The translations under genes were made by a program, and so were the position numbers. From Rhodocollybia butyracea (taxonomy: Eukaryota; Basidiomycota; Agaricomycetes; Agaricales; Omphalotaceae): 64,000 bases of DNA. The notes under the pieces were generated by a model. It had not been told where the DNA came from, did no database searches, and worked only from the letters and a program-made list of their open reading frames with translations. This document shows positions 12,467 to 23,292 of the stretch, piece by piece. Where the stretch lies: positions 150,955-214,954 of the forward strand of contig JADNRY010000093.1 of assembly GCA_015501585.1 (NCBI GenBank). The letters run 5' to 3'. How positions within the stretch are numbered: position 1 is the stretch's first letter; every line of letters begins with the position of its first letter.

Positions 12467-13939
12467 TTATAAAAATGTATCATCTCGCACGAGACCCCTG
12501 TCTACAACCACTCGTAACCCATCATGAGCTGGACGAATCCAGAACGGTTCGCCGACTCCAATCATTCCCAGCCCTTCTTTTTCTGAAACACTCAACGCAC
12601 TTTCATCTATATCTGCTCCTCCTACAGCTTCCGTAATCGTAACATACTCCTCCTGGCTAACCTTATGAGAAAATCCAAGTAGGTATGTGCGTGTAGCGCC
12701 AATACGTCGCGCCGTAGCAATAGATTGTTCCAGCCCAAGATGCGACGTGTGTGTTTTGAGGTTGAGACAATCCAATATACACAACGGAAGAGGATGACCT
12801 TCTTCCCGCCTTTGGAATCTAGGATGATTGACCACGCATCGTCCGGGATATGAGAAACATCTGATAAATAAACAATTTGATCCTGGATCTTGAATCCAAA
12901 GCAGAGATAAGGATGAATCACGTCGGTCTTGTGAGATTCATTTATTAAAAGCTTTCCTAAAGCCCGGTCTAAAGGCTCCGAGTGCGAGTGCACTGCAGGT
13001 GTAGTCGCGCCGCTGATAAGCATTCCGGGAGTAGGCAAAAATGCAGGAGGAGGAACTGGTGAGAACACACGACCATGGTGAACTAGTAAGTAAATCTGTG
13101 GATTAAAACATGCAAAGGATCTATCTAACAGGTACTACTTGCCTAAAAAGGGCGTGATAAATATTCCAGTGTCATTTATCTCAAATGGGAGCTTGTTCTC
13201 GATAATATGCCACACAAAGTCTGGAACCTGTTCGAACCGGTATCGGCAAAGATCTAGCAAGTATGGAGCTGTGTGACTTACATCCCCCCCTCCAGATGCA
13301 TATTCTTTCGAAACGAGATAAGGGAAGGACCGTTGGACTTCAGTAAAAGTGGCTTGAGAGAGATACACATCGATATGAGGTTGTATACTGCCCCCGAGCG
13401 TCCATCCTACAGAAAAATTATTGGTCTGTTAGAATGGAAGGTAAACTGCTCACCTCGTAAGTCGTCGAGGCCATTCATCGCTGATAAATAATTTAAACAG
13501 TTGATCTCGAAAGCTGGTAGGATATCTGACCATCGGCATGAGCATGAGTTATCAGCAAAGCATCGATTTTCCTTAATCCATGCTACGAAAAAGGTCAATC
13601 CAGACATCTCTCCTGTTCAACGGTATTCACCTTGGGAAACCACTCTACAGCAGCAGGCTGGAATGTTTTACCTGCGTCAATGACGATTGTCCTGAAGGTT
13701 CGTCAGAAAAAACATACGTCTCGCGTGATTTTGGCTCACACATCGCTTCCATCTTTTGGAGCCTTTGTCTTGATTACTGCGGATGTATTCCTTCGAATGT
13801 TCTTCTTTCCTTCGGGTGTTAAAGTTGAGAGACATGTCTTGCAAGGAGGTATGTCGCTGTCTGCGGGGCGAGTTAAGCAGTCTACATGAGGAAGGCTTGA
13901 CGAGGTTCCGGTCCCGAGGAAAATGAATTCTGTAGCCAT
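12467..13939 (-). CDS. Metallo-beta-lactamase-fold hydrolase with a 1-nt frame break
   Basis: This is an MBL-fold metallohydrolase of the fungal group that starts FLGTGTSSSLPHVDCLT and carries a CKTCLS cysteine pair and RRNTSAV. ATG is at 13939. After an intron come TIVIDAGKTFQPAAVEWFPK. Then KIDALLITHAHADA supplies the HxHxD metal motif, continued after a further intron as MNGLDDLRG. Later segments are GGSIQPHIDVYLSQ, PYLCFGFKIQDQIVYLSDVSHIPDD (a second metal-binding region), and ILDCLNLKTHTSHLG. The last segments lie in another frame. The two frames meet at an AAA run (plus-strand TTT 12811-12813), where one extra base would make the product continuous. No credible intron sits there. The substrate is unknown; PhnP-like cyclic phosphodiesterases are the nearest named relatives I can suggest. 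Confidence 0.8.
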
Positions 13940-14006
13940 AACAGTTGGGAAGGAGGATCAGTAATACTTATAGGTTTGGAGCGCTAAACTAGACGCAGAG
14001 ATTTAT

Positions 14007-14032
14007 CACGCCATGTTACACGTCCACGTGAA
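14007..14032 (+). promoter_or_regulatory. Shared upstream box of array copy A
   Basis: The core GTTACACGTCCACGTGAA lies about 180-205 bp before the copy A start and recurs before copies C, D and E. It contains a CACGTG E-box palindrome, a typical bHLH binding site. Its role as a promoter element is inferred from recurrence alone. Confidence 0.45.
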
Positions 14033-14212
14033 CCTGAACGTTTTTCTCTCAGTCCTGCGCTTTCTACAGTGTACACGCTTTTTGCAGCCTTTCAAACTCT
14101 CTCTTTCCCTTACGCTAGATTTCAACTCAAGGTTCAAAATAGCCTACAAAATGCTTCCATCTCACGTGTCTTGGAGCTATCCCAAATGCTCGGTCTGAGT
14201 CTCAGTACTTTC

Positions 14213-15294
14213 ATGGGTCAACTCTACTTCAACATTGACAAAACGCAGACGATTGGTGGGGGCTGGGGAAAATTGGGAAAGTTTTTTTGGTATCCAAGAA
14301 AAGAAGTCCTAGACCGTCTCTCCACCCCTGTTAATCAATTCCATTGGGCACCAAAATTGAAATCAAAAGACAAACGGTACGCAAAGTAAAATATTCTGAG
14401 AAAATTATGGCCAGCTAATTCTAGATTCTAGCTCACCAGCTGCTCAAACCGGTACACTTTTGAAAAAGCTACCTGTCGAGCTCTTGCAAGCCATCGCAAA
14501 AGAGTTAATAGATGACTTTTTCGACTTAATGTCATTTTCGCTCACATGCGTGACAATGTGGGAAGTGGCTGAAGGCGTGCGGTCCCTGTACATTCGCACT
14601 GAATTGCAACGCAAAAGCTGGAGAGGGAGTCGAATTCTCTTTCTGGGACGCTATGCTCGCAGTTTGCCGCAGGGATTATTGACCGAGGAAGACAAGGAGA
14701 AGCTAACCGAGATGATAGAAATGCACTGTGACGAATCCTCGGATGACGATTCCGTAAACTCCAACACTTCAGAGAGCAGCATCTCTTTGCTCGAACGTGC
14801 GTTGGAAGAAGAGTGTTCGGATCCTGGCCCTGCCCCAAAGCGCATTTACCTCCTTGATATTTTGTCCTATGATGTTCCGAAAGCCTATCGACAGTACTGT
14901 TCAGAGCTCTCCTACTTTGCGTGCGGACGCACAGTACTATCACTGTCACTCACGTCACCCAAGGACCGCTGGATACTTCGCAACTTGACCAAAAAGGAAT
15001 TCGTGATCAAGTCCGAGGGCAGCACGTCGAGTGGTCTTACGCAGGCATTGTTCTCGCTTATCTGTTGGTCAGATGATTCTTCGATTTCCATGGCTTGTGA
15101 CGAATCGGATGCTGAAAGAATGATACGCGGACCATGGGCAGGGGACAGAATTGACTTGACCGTGTATTCCATCACTCCACAAACACAAAAATAATCCAGA
15201 TTGGAAAGACATCACGAACGAAGTGTTAGCGTTTTTGCAGAGGCTAGCAAAGGGTTATAACAAGGGATTCTTGGAAAACGTGTTGCCATTTTAG
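14213..15294 (+). pseudogene. Tandem MGQYW-family gene, copy A, frameshifted near 3' end
   Basis: This is the first copy of an uncharacterised Agaricomycete family. Exon 1 (14213-14376) encodes MGQLYFNIDKTQ, WGKLGKFFW and LDRLSTPVN. A 55-nt intron (14377-14431, GTACGC...TCTAG) joins it to exon 2. Exon 2 has an F-box-like helix pair (KLPVELLQAIAKEL, LMSFSLTCVTMWEV), SWRGSRILFLGRYARSLP, an acidic variable middle, LRNLTKKEFVIKS, LFSLICWSDDSSISM and RGPWAGDRIDLT. At about 15164-15175 it carries four more bases than copy C. The frame changes and stops early at 15194, although homology continues to a TAG at 15294. It is 3-4 kb upstream of its nearest sibling, copy C. Family function is unknown; an F-box adaptor role is only a guess from the leucine-rich LPxELL motif. 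Confidence 0.75.
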
Positions 15295-15312
15295 TAGAAT
15301 CAAGTATCAAAC

Positions 15313-15603
15313 ATGCCACTCAATAGAATTATACACCGGATACAAGACGACGCGGAACAAGCATTCTGCGCAGCGATCAAAGCTAAGCTCGAGGGTCATA
15401 ATATGACAGACGAACAGCGAATGACCCTCGAATTAAGATATCTAATCGAGCCAAAAGGACATCTTGAAAATCACTTTACGTTGGCGGCTGACTTTCGTTC
15501 TAGAATACACATCCCGGGTCTCCCAGACTCTTGCAAGATGCGCACGTCACTTGATACTAGTACTAGGTTCACCAGTTTGTCTTATAGACAGTTATCCATA
15601 TAA
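15313..15603 (+). CDS. Small open frame of unknown origin, 96 residues
   Basis: An ATG-started frame gives a hydrophilic protein with segments such as DDAEQAFCAAIKAKLEG, MTDEQRMTLELRYLIEPKG and RIHIPGLPDSC. Residue use looks protein-like, and the sequence is absent after the sibling copies downstream. I do not recognise it. It begins in the 3' flank shared by the array copies, so it may be an inserted fragment of another gene rather than a complete gene. Confidence 0.3.
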   Translation: MPLNRIIHRIQDDAEQAFCAAIKAKLEGHNMTDEQRMTLELRYLIEPKGHLENHFTLAADFRSRIHIPGLPDSCKMRTSLDTSTRFTSLSYRQLSI

Positions 15604-15638
15604 GATTTCATTTGTGTCAAGAAACATTTAGCATACAA

Positions 15639-17104
15639 TTAATGATGATAGTGATTACATGTAGTTGTTAGCAGCCACGGATGGATTTCCAACTCTTTAG
15701 CTGACGCTCGATCCTTATAGTCCAATCTCAAGCATGCGCGGATGAACGCAGCGGCTTCACGAATTTCGTTATCCTTCAGCGTCCCATATACAGCAAGGGC
15801 CTTGTCGATGTTTTCGCCGGGAACAACAACTTCCCTCAAGAGATCACCTGTGCGTACAAGTATCAGCATCAGAGGTACCAGCACAGGACAGTAACTGCAA
15901 TAACGCACCGTTCTCATTGAAGTATCGATCCCGAAAATGAGCCCGTTGCAACATTGAAGCACTGAACTTCTCTCCGGTTAGTTCCACCATCTTTGCGAGA
16001 TGGTCATCCTCGAGAGACCAGTCACTACCCGCCTTGGGTGCAAAAAGCCAGCGCCCAGTGAGCATCTCGAATGTCTACACAATGTGAAATCAACAGTAAA
16101 CGAGAATAGATAAGAAGAGTTGAACGTACAATGCAGCCCAGTGCCCAGATGTCGATTTTTGGCCCAAAGTCCGATCGTAAGAGGAGTTCCGGTGCACGAA
16201 GCGCGTATGCACTGAACTCGTTGACAATGGGCTGTTCGCCCGCCCGCTGGGCTACGGAAGTTACTAAGCAGACATAGAGTGTAGTGCACGAGAATTACCT
16301 TGACCGAGATCAGTGAGACAGAACGACATTAGTTCCGCCAGGAAAGGGGTAACATCCCACGCGTATCCATGGTGTATAGGTTGCGAGCGCAGAATGGGAT
16401 ACTTCTGTCCTTTCACCTCCACCTCTCCATCCTCAATGACCGATTCCGAGCTGAGTTGCTCTTCAACGTGCGGGTCACCTCTAATCATGTTAAAGAGAAT
16501 ATTGTCGAGCTTGAGATCTACAAAAAATATCAAGAGTCCATCCAAGCCCAGCAGCACGTTGTAGACTGTACCTGTATGTATGATATTGATCTCATGTAGT
16601 TGTGCCAGACCCTCTAGAGTTCGCAGAACAATAATCTTCACTGCATGTAATGGCAATGCCTTGGTAGGCGAACTACGCCGGAAACTGGACACATCAGTAC
16701 TCATCAGCCGCACAGATGAGTGCCTTCGGGGCCTTGCTCCTCAAAGCTGTCTTTCAAAACTGGGAGCGATATGATATCCTCGCAGGCAGCAATCTGCTGT
16801 AGGAACAGTAACTCTCGAGACTCGCCCTTGCGGTGTGCCCGTGTGCCTTCAAGCATCAGAATTTTTACAGCAAGATATTTGTTTGTATGGATATCTAAGA
16901 ACCTGGGCTGCATTAGCAAAGCATACACTTTTTCTGTAATCAAATATAAACTACGTACTCAGATTCTGCATCGGTAACCAACCAAGTAGAGGAGAAAAGT
17001 CCGGAACCCAGCTTGTGCATGATCTGGTATCGATTTTTGTTCAGTTTTTGGCCAAGTCTCACAGGAAAATGGTCGAAACTCGAAATCTCAGATGCAGGGG
17101 ACAT
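15639..17104 (-). CDS. SRPK-like serine/threonine protein kinase
   Basis: This is an SR-protein-kinase-type kinase, of a kind often expanded in mushroom genomes. ATG 17104 gives MSPASEISSFDHFPVRLGQ, then the glycine loop LGSGLFSSTW and the catalytic lysine in YLAVKILML. The catalytic loop IIHT-DLKLDNILF is rebuilt across an intron at about 16570-16515. The metal loop is LTDLGQ (DLG in place of DFG, usual in this group). After further introns come AYALRAPELLLRSDFGPKID, IWALGCI and FEMLTGRWLFAPKAG. The C-terminal lobe ends LRLDYKDRASAKELEIHPW. All introns obey GT-AG and the catalytic residues are present, so it is probably active. The large SRPK spacer is short here. It lies antisense within the tandem array, between copy A and relic B. 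Confidence 0.86.
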
Positions 17105-17394
17105 GGGCTTGAAGAAACAGAAACGCTGGTGAAGGAAAAGGTAAGAGAGACAGAACGCCACGCTACGATCGGGTCCACCATTTGTCAATCACCGGAGCCG
17201 AGTGGTTATTTGCTTCAAATATCATTGATAAAATTGAAGTCACTGCTTGTAGTCCATAAACAGAACCACAGACTCTGTACAGCGGGCTAGTATCCGTGCA
17301 CTGTCCTGCATATGCAACCAATGGTAGAAGGTGTTCTGCATTTTGATCCATATCGAGTCCTGAGTCATCAAATAGACGCGCTAGGACTCAAAAG

Positions 17395-17785
17395 CTGGAT
17401 CCTTTCCAGCGTACTCGTAAGAGAGCAGTGTTCTTTACTCGAATGTGCGCTGGAGAGTGTTTGAATCCTCGCGTTGCCACAAATTGCATTGACCTCCTTG
17501 ATATTGTGTCCTATGAAGTACTATCTACTCATACCATCCATAAAGGACTATTAAAGGAATCGTAATCAAGTCTGAGGCAGAGCGTCGTTCTTTGTTGGTC
17601 AGATGATTCTTCGATCTCCATGGCTAATAACGATGCGGATGCTAAAAGAATGATACGCGGACCATGGGCAGGGGACAGAATTAACTTGACTGTGTATTCA
17701 CGAGTCCATGAACACAAGAATAATCCAGATTGGAAAGACATCACGAACGAAGTGTTGCCATTTGGTAGAATCAAGTATTAAACGA
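17395..17785 (+). pseudogene. Relic B of the tandem family
   Basis: This is a decayed piece of the same family. It aligns by eye with the middle and 3' end of copies A and C: a serine/cysteine middle (about 17420-17515), then CWSDDSSIS, RGPWAGDRI and NPDWKDITNEVL, ending in the shared flank CCAATAGAATTATA. Internal deletions remove the LRNLTKKEF region and the frame is broken. Its upstream portion has been replaced by the kinase gene. Confidence 0.7.
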
Positions 17786-17922
17786 ATATCCAATAGAATT
17801 ATAAGGCCGGCCACTCTGGTGCACTAAAACTAAAAGCGAAGGTTGAAAGCCCTTTGGGAAGGAGGTTGAAGGAGGTCAAGGTTTGGGGCGCTAAACTAGA
17901 CGCGCTAGGATTCTAGGTTTAT

Positions 17923-17948
17923 CACGCCATGTTACACGTCCACGTGAA
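17923..17948 (+). promoter_or_regulatory. Shared upstream box of array copy C
   Basis: This is identical over at least 20 bases to the box before copy A, with the same ATCACGCCAT lead and the CACGTG core. It lies about 125-150 bp before the copy C start. The flanking TTTGG-GCGCTAAACTAGACGC sequence is also shared with copy A, so recent duplication explains part of the identity. Confidence 0.45.
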
Positions 17949-18073
17949 GCTGCGCCCTTCAACAGGGTGCTTCCACTGCATTTCACATGCCTTGAAGCTG
18001 TCCAGCCTTGTCCAGCAGTGTCACTGTGTCAGTCAGTGTCCATCAAAAATTTTCTGCACTTGGTCTCAATATC

Positions 18074-19187
18074 ATGGGTCAACTCTGGACACTTGTCAAC
18101 GTTGACAAAACGAAGACCCTTGGTGGGAGCTGGGGAAAATTGGGAGAGTTTTTTTGGTCTCCAAGCAAAGAAGTCCTAGACCGCCTCTCCACGCCTGTTA
18201 ATCAATACGGTTGGGCACCAAAGTTGAAATCAAAAGACAAACGGTACGCAAAGTAAAATATTCTGAGAAAATCGTGATCAGCTAATTCTAAATCCTAGCT
18301 CACCAGCTGCTCAAACCGCTACGCTTTTGACAAAGCTACCTGTCGAGCTCTTACAGGCCATCGCAAAAGAGTTAATAGATGATTTTATCGACCTGATGTC
18401 CTTTTCGCTCACATGTGCAACGATGTGGGAAGTGGCTGAAGGCGTGCGGTCCCTGTACATTCGCATTAAATTGCAACACAAAAGCTGGAAAGGGACTCGA
18501 ATTCTCTTTCTGGGTCACTATGCTCGCAGTTTACCACAGAGATTATTGACCGAGGAAGACAAGGAGAAGCTAACCGAGATGATCGAAATACAGAAATTCA
18601 AATCATACTGCAACGAGGCCTCGGACGATGTTTCTGTAAACTCCAACACTTCAGAGAGCAGCGTCTCTTTGCTCAAAGATGCATTGGAAAAAGAGTGCCT
18701 GAATCCTGGCGTTGCCACAAATCGCCTTGACCTCTTTGATATTATGTCCTATGATCTTCCAAAAGCCTATCGACAGTACTGCCTAGAGCTCTGGCGCTTT
18801 TCGTGCGGACGTACAGTACTATCACTGTTACTTACAACACCCAAGGACCGCTGGATCCTTCGCAACTTGACCAAAAAGGAATTCGTGATCAAGTCCGAGG
18901 GCAGCACGTCGAGTGGCCTTACGCAGGCATTGTTCTCGCTTATTTGTTGGTCAGATGATTCTTCGATCTCCATGGCTTGTGACGAATCAGATGCTGAAAG
19001 AATGATACGCGGACCATGGGCAGGGGACAGAATTGACTTGACCGTGTATTCACTGCACGAACACAAAAATAATCCAGATTGGAAAGACATCACGAACGAA
19101 GTGTTGGCGTTTTTGCAGAGACTAGCAAAGGATGCCGCTGAGGGCGAGGACGAGGGATTCATTGAAAACGTGTTGCCATTTTGGTAG
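18074..19187 (+). CDS. Tandem MGQYW-family protein, copy C (intact)
   Basis: This is the best-preserved copy. Exon 1 (18074-18243) encodes MGQLWTLVNVDKTKTLGG, WGKLGEFFW and VLDRLSTPVNQYG. The 55-nt intron (18244-18298) is at the same place as in all copies and joins DKR to SPAAQT. Exon 2 gives LTKLPVELLQAIAKEL, FSLTCATMWEVAEGV, GTRILFLGHYARSLPQRLL, an acidic middle (SDDVSVNSNTSES), DRWILRNLTKKEFVIKS, SLICWSDDSSISMACD, MIRGPWAGDRIDLTVYS and NPDWKDITNEVLAF, ending VLPFW. The total is about 352 residues. No signal peptide or membrane helix is seen, so a cytosolic or nuclear protein is inferred. The family is known to me only as uncharacterised Agaricomycete proteins. Confidence 0.8.
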
Positions 19188-19208
19188 AATCAAGTATCAA
19201 ATGAATAT

Positions 19209-19530
19209 TAGGTACGGTCAGTTCTTAGAATCGCGTTGGATTCACCAAGCGATTCAGGAGCGATTCAGAGGACCAGAATCGCCTCAGAATCGCGATTTAA
19301 CTTTGACCGACCATCAAGTACCTACGATTCACCGAGTGATTCAGGTATGCGATTCAGGGCCGATTCGGGGTGAATCGCGATTCACTAAGGCGCTTCACCA
19401 AGGCGATTCTGGTGAATTATGGTGAATCGCCTCCAAAAAGTGATTCACTTTCGTCTGCGATTCAGTTTGCGATCCAGTAGCTGAATCCATTTACTGAATC
19501 GCGCCTGGATTTAAGAACTGACCGTACCTA
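19209..19530. mobile_element. MITE-like element with 19-bp terminal inverted repeats
   Basis: The 322-bp insert begins TAGGTACGGTCAGTTCTTA (19209-19227) and ends with its exact reverse complement (19512-19530). It interrupts the 3' flank of copy C: relic B has the uninterrupted equivalent, GAATATCCAATAG. There is no coding capacity. The interior is built from about twenty GATTC or GAATC words, often as TGAATCGCGATTCA-like palindromes. The target duplication could not be fixed because the ends fall in T/A runs. Confidence 0.75.
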
Positions 19531-19694
19531 TTCAATAAAATTATACACCGGATACAAGACCGGCCGCTTTGGTGTCCTAAAACTAATGGCGAAGGTTGAA
19601 AGCACTTTCTATACATTTCTTCAGAATCTGTAGACTGTAGGCAAATTCTTTCCCCAGAACAGGAGTGTTTTTTGGTGGTAGACGCAGCCTTGTT

Positions 19695-19719
19695 GCGTCA
19701 TGTTACACATACACGTGAA
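19695..19719 (+). promoter_or_regulatory. Shared upstream box of array copy D
   Basis: GCGTCATGTTACACATACAC followed by GTGAA keeps the ATGTTACAC and CACGTGAA parts of the box seen before copies A and C, in a flank that is otherwise diverged. It lies about 210-235 bp before the copy D start. Confidence 0.4.
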
Positions 19720-19930
19720 TTTTGAACGCTTTTCCTGCGCTTTGGACTTTCTGCGCAGGGTTTCTGTAGCCTAATGAGCTCTCTTTTGCTTATGCTAGCT
19801 TTCAGCCTTCAAAAAAGCCTACAAAGTGCGCCCATTCCACGTGTCTTGGGGCTATGATAGTCATCTTAGCCTCGTTTTTTCCCATCTTAACATTTTTTCT
19901 GCACCACGAACCAGTTGGTTTCCTACTCTC

Positions 19931-20983
19931 ATGGGTCAATACTGGAGACTTGTCAACATTGACAAAGTGGAGACATTTGGGTCAGGGCACTGGGGCAAAT
20001 TGGGAGCATGTTTTTGGTATGCAAGCCAAGGCGTCTTAGATCGCCTCTCCACGGCTGTTAATCCATACAGGTGGCCAAAGTTGATGTCGAAAGACAAACG
20101 GTACGCAAAGTAAAATATTCGAGAAAATCATGGCAAGCTAATCCTAGATTCTAGTTCACCAGCTGTTCAGACCTCTATGCTTTTGATAAAGCTACCTCCT
20201 GAGCTTCTGCAAGCCATCGCAAAATCATTGATGGGTGATTTTGCCAGCCTGATGGCCTTTTCGTTCACATGCGTGACAATGTGGGAAGTAACCGAAGACG
20301 TCCGATTCCTATATCTCCGCACTGAACTGCAATACAGAAGTTGGGAAGGAAATCGTATTATTTTTCTGGGAGACTACACACGCGATTTACCGCAAGGATT
20401 ATTGACTGGGGAAGACAGGGAGAAGCTAAACGAGTGGGCCGAAATCATGAAATCCCGGTCACACTACGAACCGCCGGACGACGTCTCAGAGGATGTGTCT
20501 TTGCTCAATCGTGCTTTGCACAACATGGAAGATGAGTTTTTGACTGATTACCTTGTGTACACCGACATTCCGGAAGCCTATCGGTGGTCCAATTTAAGGT
20601 TTACAGGCTTTACACTTAGGTGTGCACCATCCACCTCACCAGAGAACCGTTGGATGCTTCGCAACTTGACCAAAAAAGAATATGTAATAAGGTCCACGGC
20701 TGGAATATCGAGTGACTCTGGTCTTACGCAGGCGTTGTTCTCGCTTATTTGCTGGTCAGATGACAGTTCCATCTCCATGGAGTGCGACGACGCAGATAGA
20801 GAACGAATGATACGCGGACCATGGGCGGGGGATAGAATTGACTTGACTGTGGATTCACTCCACGACCACAAAAATGACTCAGCTTGGAGAGACATCACGA
20901 AAGATGTGTTGGTGTTCCTGGAGAAGCTGGCGAAGAGTGATGACTGCAAGAGATTCCTCGAAGATGTGTTGCCGTTTTGGTAG
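19931..20983 (+). CDS. Tandem MGQYW-family protein, copy D (intact)
   Basis: Exon 1 (19931-20100) encodes MGQYWRLVNIDKVETFGSG, WGKLGACFW and LDRLSTAVN. The intron (20101-20154) splits the same arginine codon as in the other copies. Exon 2 has LIKLPPELLQAIAKSLMG, FSFTCVTMWEVTEDV, SWEGNRIIFLGDYTRDLP, a shorter acidic middle, APSTSPENRWMLRNLTKKE, LFSLICWSDDSSISMECDD, RGPWAGDRIDLT and AWRDITKDVLVFLEKLA, ending VLPFW. About 333 residues. It differs from copy C mostly in the middle and is closer to copy E, so the array has at least two subfamilies. Function unknown. Confidence 0.8.
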
Positions 20984-21506
20984 AAACGCGCGCGCGGCAA
21001 TACCAGATATAAAGTTTCAAATTATGCCTTACAAGCACTTTTTTGTCCATTTTTTGTGTCTGTCGCGCCTGATCACAAGACTAGAACCTTATCGATTATC
21101 AACCTCGTAAATCTTGGAGCTGGGGAAAGTTCTATTGTGATGAGGAGCAAAATGCTATCCCAATCTGAAATTGAGCGCTTTGGCACGCGCACGCCATTTA
21201 CACGTCCACATGATGTTTGAAAGCGTTTTGACAGACCTCTCTATCTACGGCCAAGTTCCAACTCTCAGAGTCCTATAAAGTTCCATGTTAGTTTTCGGCC
21301 TTAAAAAGCTCTTTCTATATTGTATCTTGGTTATACTCAAGTATTGGGAACTAGTCTGGCGGAAGGGTTCGTGGGACCAGGTGGGACCAAGGTGAGACCA
21401 GGCGGAGTTTCGAAAAAATCTGACTCAGAGTGGGTCCCATGAGCCGTTGCAGGGTCAAGGTCAGACAGGTCTTCTTGCACCGTAAAGCCATCGGTCTTCT
21501 ACACTC
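20984..21506. other. Intergenic region before array copy E
   Basis: No gene was seen. It contains the upstream box at 21188-21212 and a short degenerate tandem run of GTGGGACCA-like words at about 21370-21410. Confidence 0.5.
21188..21212 (+). promoter_or_regulatory. Diverged upstream box of array copy E
   Basis: GCACGCCATTTACACGTCCA followed by CATGA matches the box of copies A and C with a few changes; the E-box core has become CACATG. It lies about 295-320 bp before the copy E start. Confidence 0.35.
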
Positions 21507-22580
21507 ATGGGCCAGTACTGGACGCTTGTCAACATCGACAAAGCACAGGTTGCGTCAGAGCACTGGGGCAAGCTGGGAGAGTTTTTTTGGAGTTCACACT
21601 CGAAAGTCCTAGACCGCCTCTCCACGGCTGTTAACCTATCCGAGTGGCCAAAGTTGATGTCAAAAGACAAATGGTATGCAAAGTAAAATATTTGAGAAAA
21701 CGTTGATGGGTTAATTCTAGATCTTAGTTCGCCAGCTGCCCAAACCGCTTCGTTTTTGACAAAGCTACCTGTCGAGCTCTTGCAAGCCATCGCGAAATCA
21801 TTGATAGGTGATTTTGCCGACCTGATGTCGTTTTCACTCACATGCTTGACGATGTGGGAAGTGGCTGAAGGCGTCCGGTTCCTGTACCTTCGCACTGAAC
21901 TGCAGCGTAGAAGCTGGAACGGAAATCGAATTATCCTTCTGGGAGATTATACTCGCCGTTTACCGCAGAAATTATTGACTGAGGAAGACAGGGAGATGCT
22001 TAAGGAGAAGGCCGAAATCTACGACGAAGAAGGCTCGGACGATGGCTCGGACAATGGCTTTGGCGACGCTGATGTGTCTTTGCTCAATCGTGCTTCGCAC
22101 GAAATGGAAGAAAATTATTTGCATTATGGCGATGGCGTTCGCAATCGGATTTATGGCCTTGCATACTATCGCTATGTTGTTCCGGAAGCCCGTGAATGGT
22201 TCTATCTAGACATCTCACGCATGACCCTCCGACATGCACCATCCACGACCGAAGCAGAGGACCGCTGGATGCTTCGCAACTTGACCAAACAAGAATTTGT
22301 GATCAAGTCCAAGGGCACCACGCCGAGTGCTCTCGCACAGGCGTTGTTTTCACTTATTTCTTGGTCCGATGATCCTTCGATCTCCATGTGTTGCGACGAC
22401 GCAGATGCTGGAAGAATGGTACGCGGACCATGGGCGGGGGACAGAATTGACGTGACTCTGTATTCACTTCATGAACACAAGAATGATCCAGATTGGAAAG
22501 ACATCACGAAAGACGTGTTGGTATTTTTGGGGAGGTTGGCGAAGGGTGATGATGAAGGATTCTTGGTAGACGAGTTCTGA
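21507..22580 (+). CDS. Tandem MGQYW-family protein, copy E
   Basis: Exon 1 (21507-21673) encodes MGQYWTLVNIDKAQ, WGKLGEFFW and LDRLSTAVNLSEW. The intron (21674-21727) is conserved, although the split codon is now cysteine in place of arginine. Exon 2 has LTKLPVELLQAIAKSLIG, FSLTCLTMWEVAEGV, SWNGNRIILLGDYTRRLP, an acidic middle rich in D and G, EDRWMLRNLTKQEFVIKS, LFSLISWSDDPSISMCCDD, MVRGPWAGDRIDVTLYS and DPDWKDITKDVLVFL. It ends LVDEF, so the VLPFW tail of the siblings is missing. About 340 residues. The frame is open throughout. Confidence 0.77.
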
Positions 22581-22865
22581 GAAGTTCGCAAGCTGGAATG
22601 TTCACGTAGAAATTCGCGCAAAATTATGATGCGTTACATAATAGTGCCATTGTTTTTGTTGTCTTTTACACTTCTGCTCTTTCTCTCCCATAGTGCTACA
22701 TACTTAGACACTGGGCAGACTCAACGTTCGAACATTCTGGCAAGCGAGGGGTGACTCTGCACCGTATGTTAGCCAGTGTGATCCGGACCTCGATAAAGCT
22801 AAGTAAGTGTTTTCTTTATGTCCAAAATGATTTATTTCCCGAAGACGCGATCAAGTTGGAGCATC

Positions 22866-23292
22866 AAGGCAAAATTGAAAAGAATATGTAATAAAGTCCA
22901 AGGGCAGCACGCTGGAAGGTTTCACGCAGGTATTGGTCTCGCTCATCAGTTGGTCAGACAATTCCCTCTTCATGGAGTGCGACGATGAAGATGCTGAAAG
23001 AATGGTACACGGACCATGGGCGGGGGACAAATTTGACGTGACTTTGTATTCACTGCACGAACACAAAAATGACCCAGCTTGGAGAGACATCACGAATGAT
23101 GTGTTGGTATTCTTGAAGAGGCTAGCGAAGAAGAATCATTATGATAGCAAGAGATTTCGAGAACGTGTGTTGCCATTGAAAACTGGTCATTCCGAGGAAA
23201 GCAAAAGGAAAGCAAAACGCAACGGCCTCTCAATTAGGAACAGTCGAGGGTCGCAGGCGTGCTCAAGACGGAAGCAAATCCCCCGAGGGTAG
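22866..23292 (+). pseudogene. Relic F, C-terminal fragment of the tandem family
   Basis: Only the 3' part of a copy is left: SLISWSDNSLFMECDD, MVHGPWAGDKFDVTLYS and PAWRDITNDVLVFLKRLAKK, then RERVLP and a basic unrelated extension to a stop at 23290. No exon 1, F-box-like region or upstream box is present. The frame is open from about 22900, so a fragment could still be translated. Confidence 0.65.

Noticed and set aside
12821..12837. GTGGTCAATCATCCTAG as a 17-nt intron that would repair the MBL frame
   Set aside because: It starts GT and ends AG and would restore the frame, but 17 nt is far too short for a fungal spliceosomal intron; a one-base indel is simpler.
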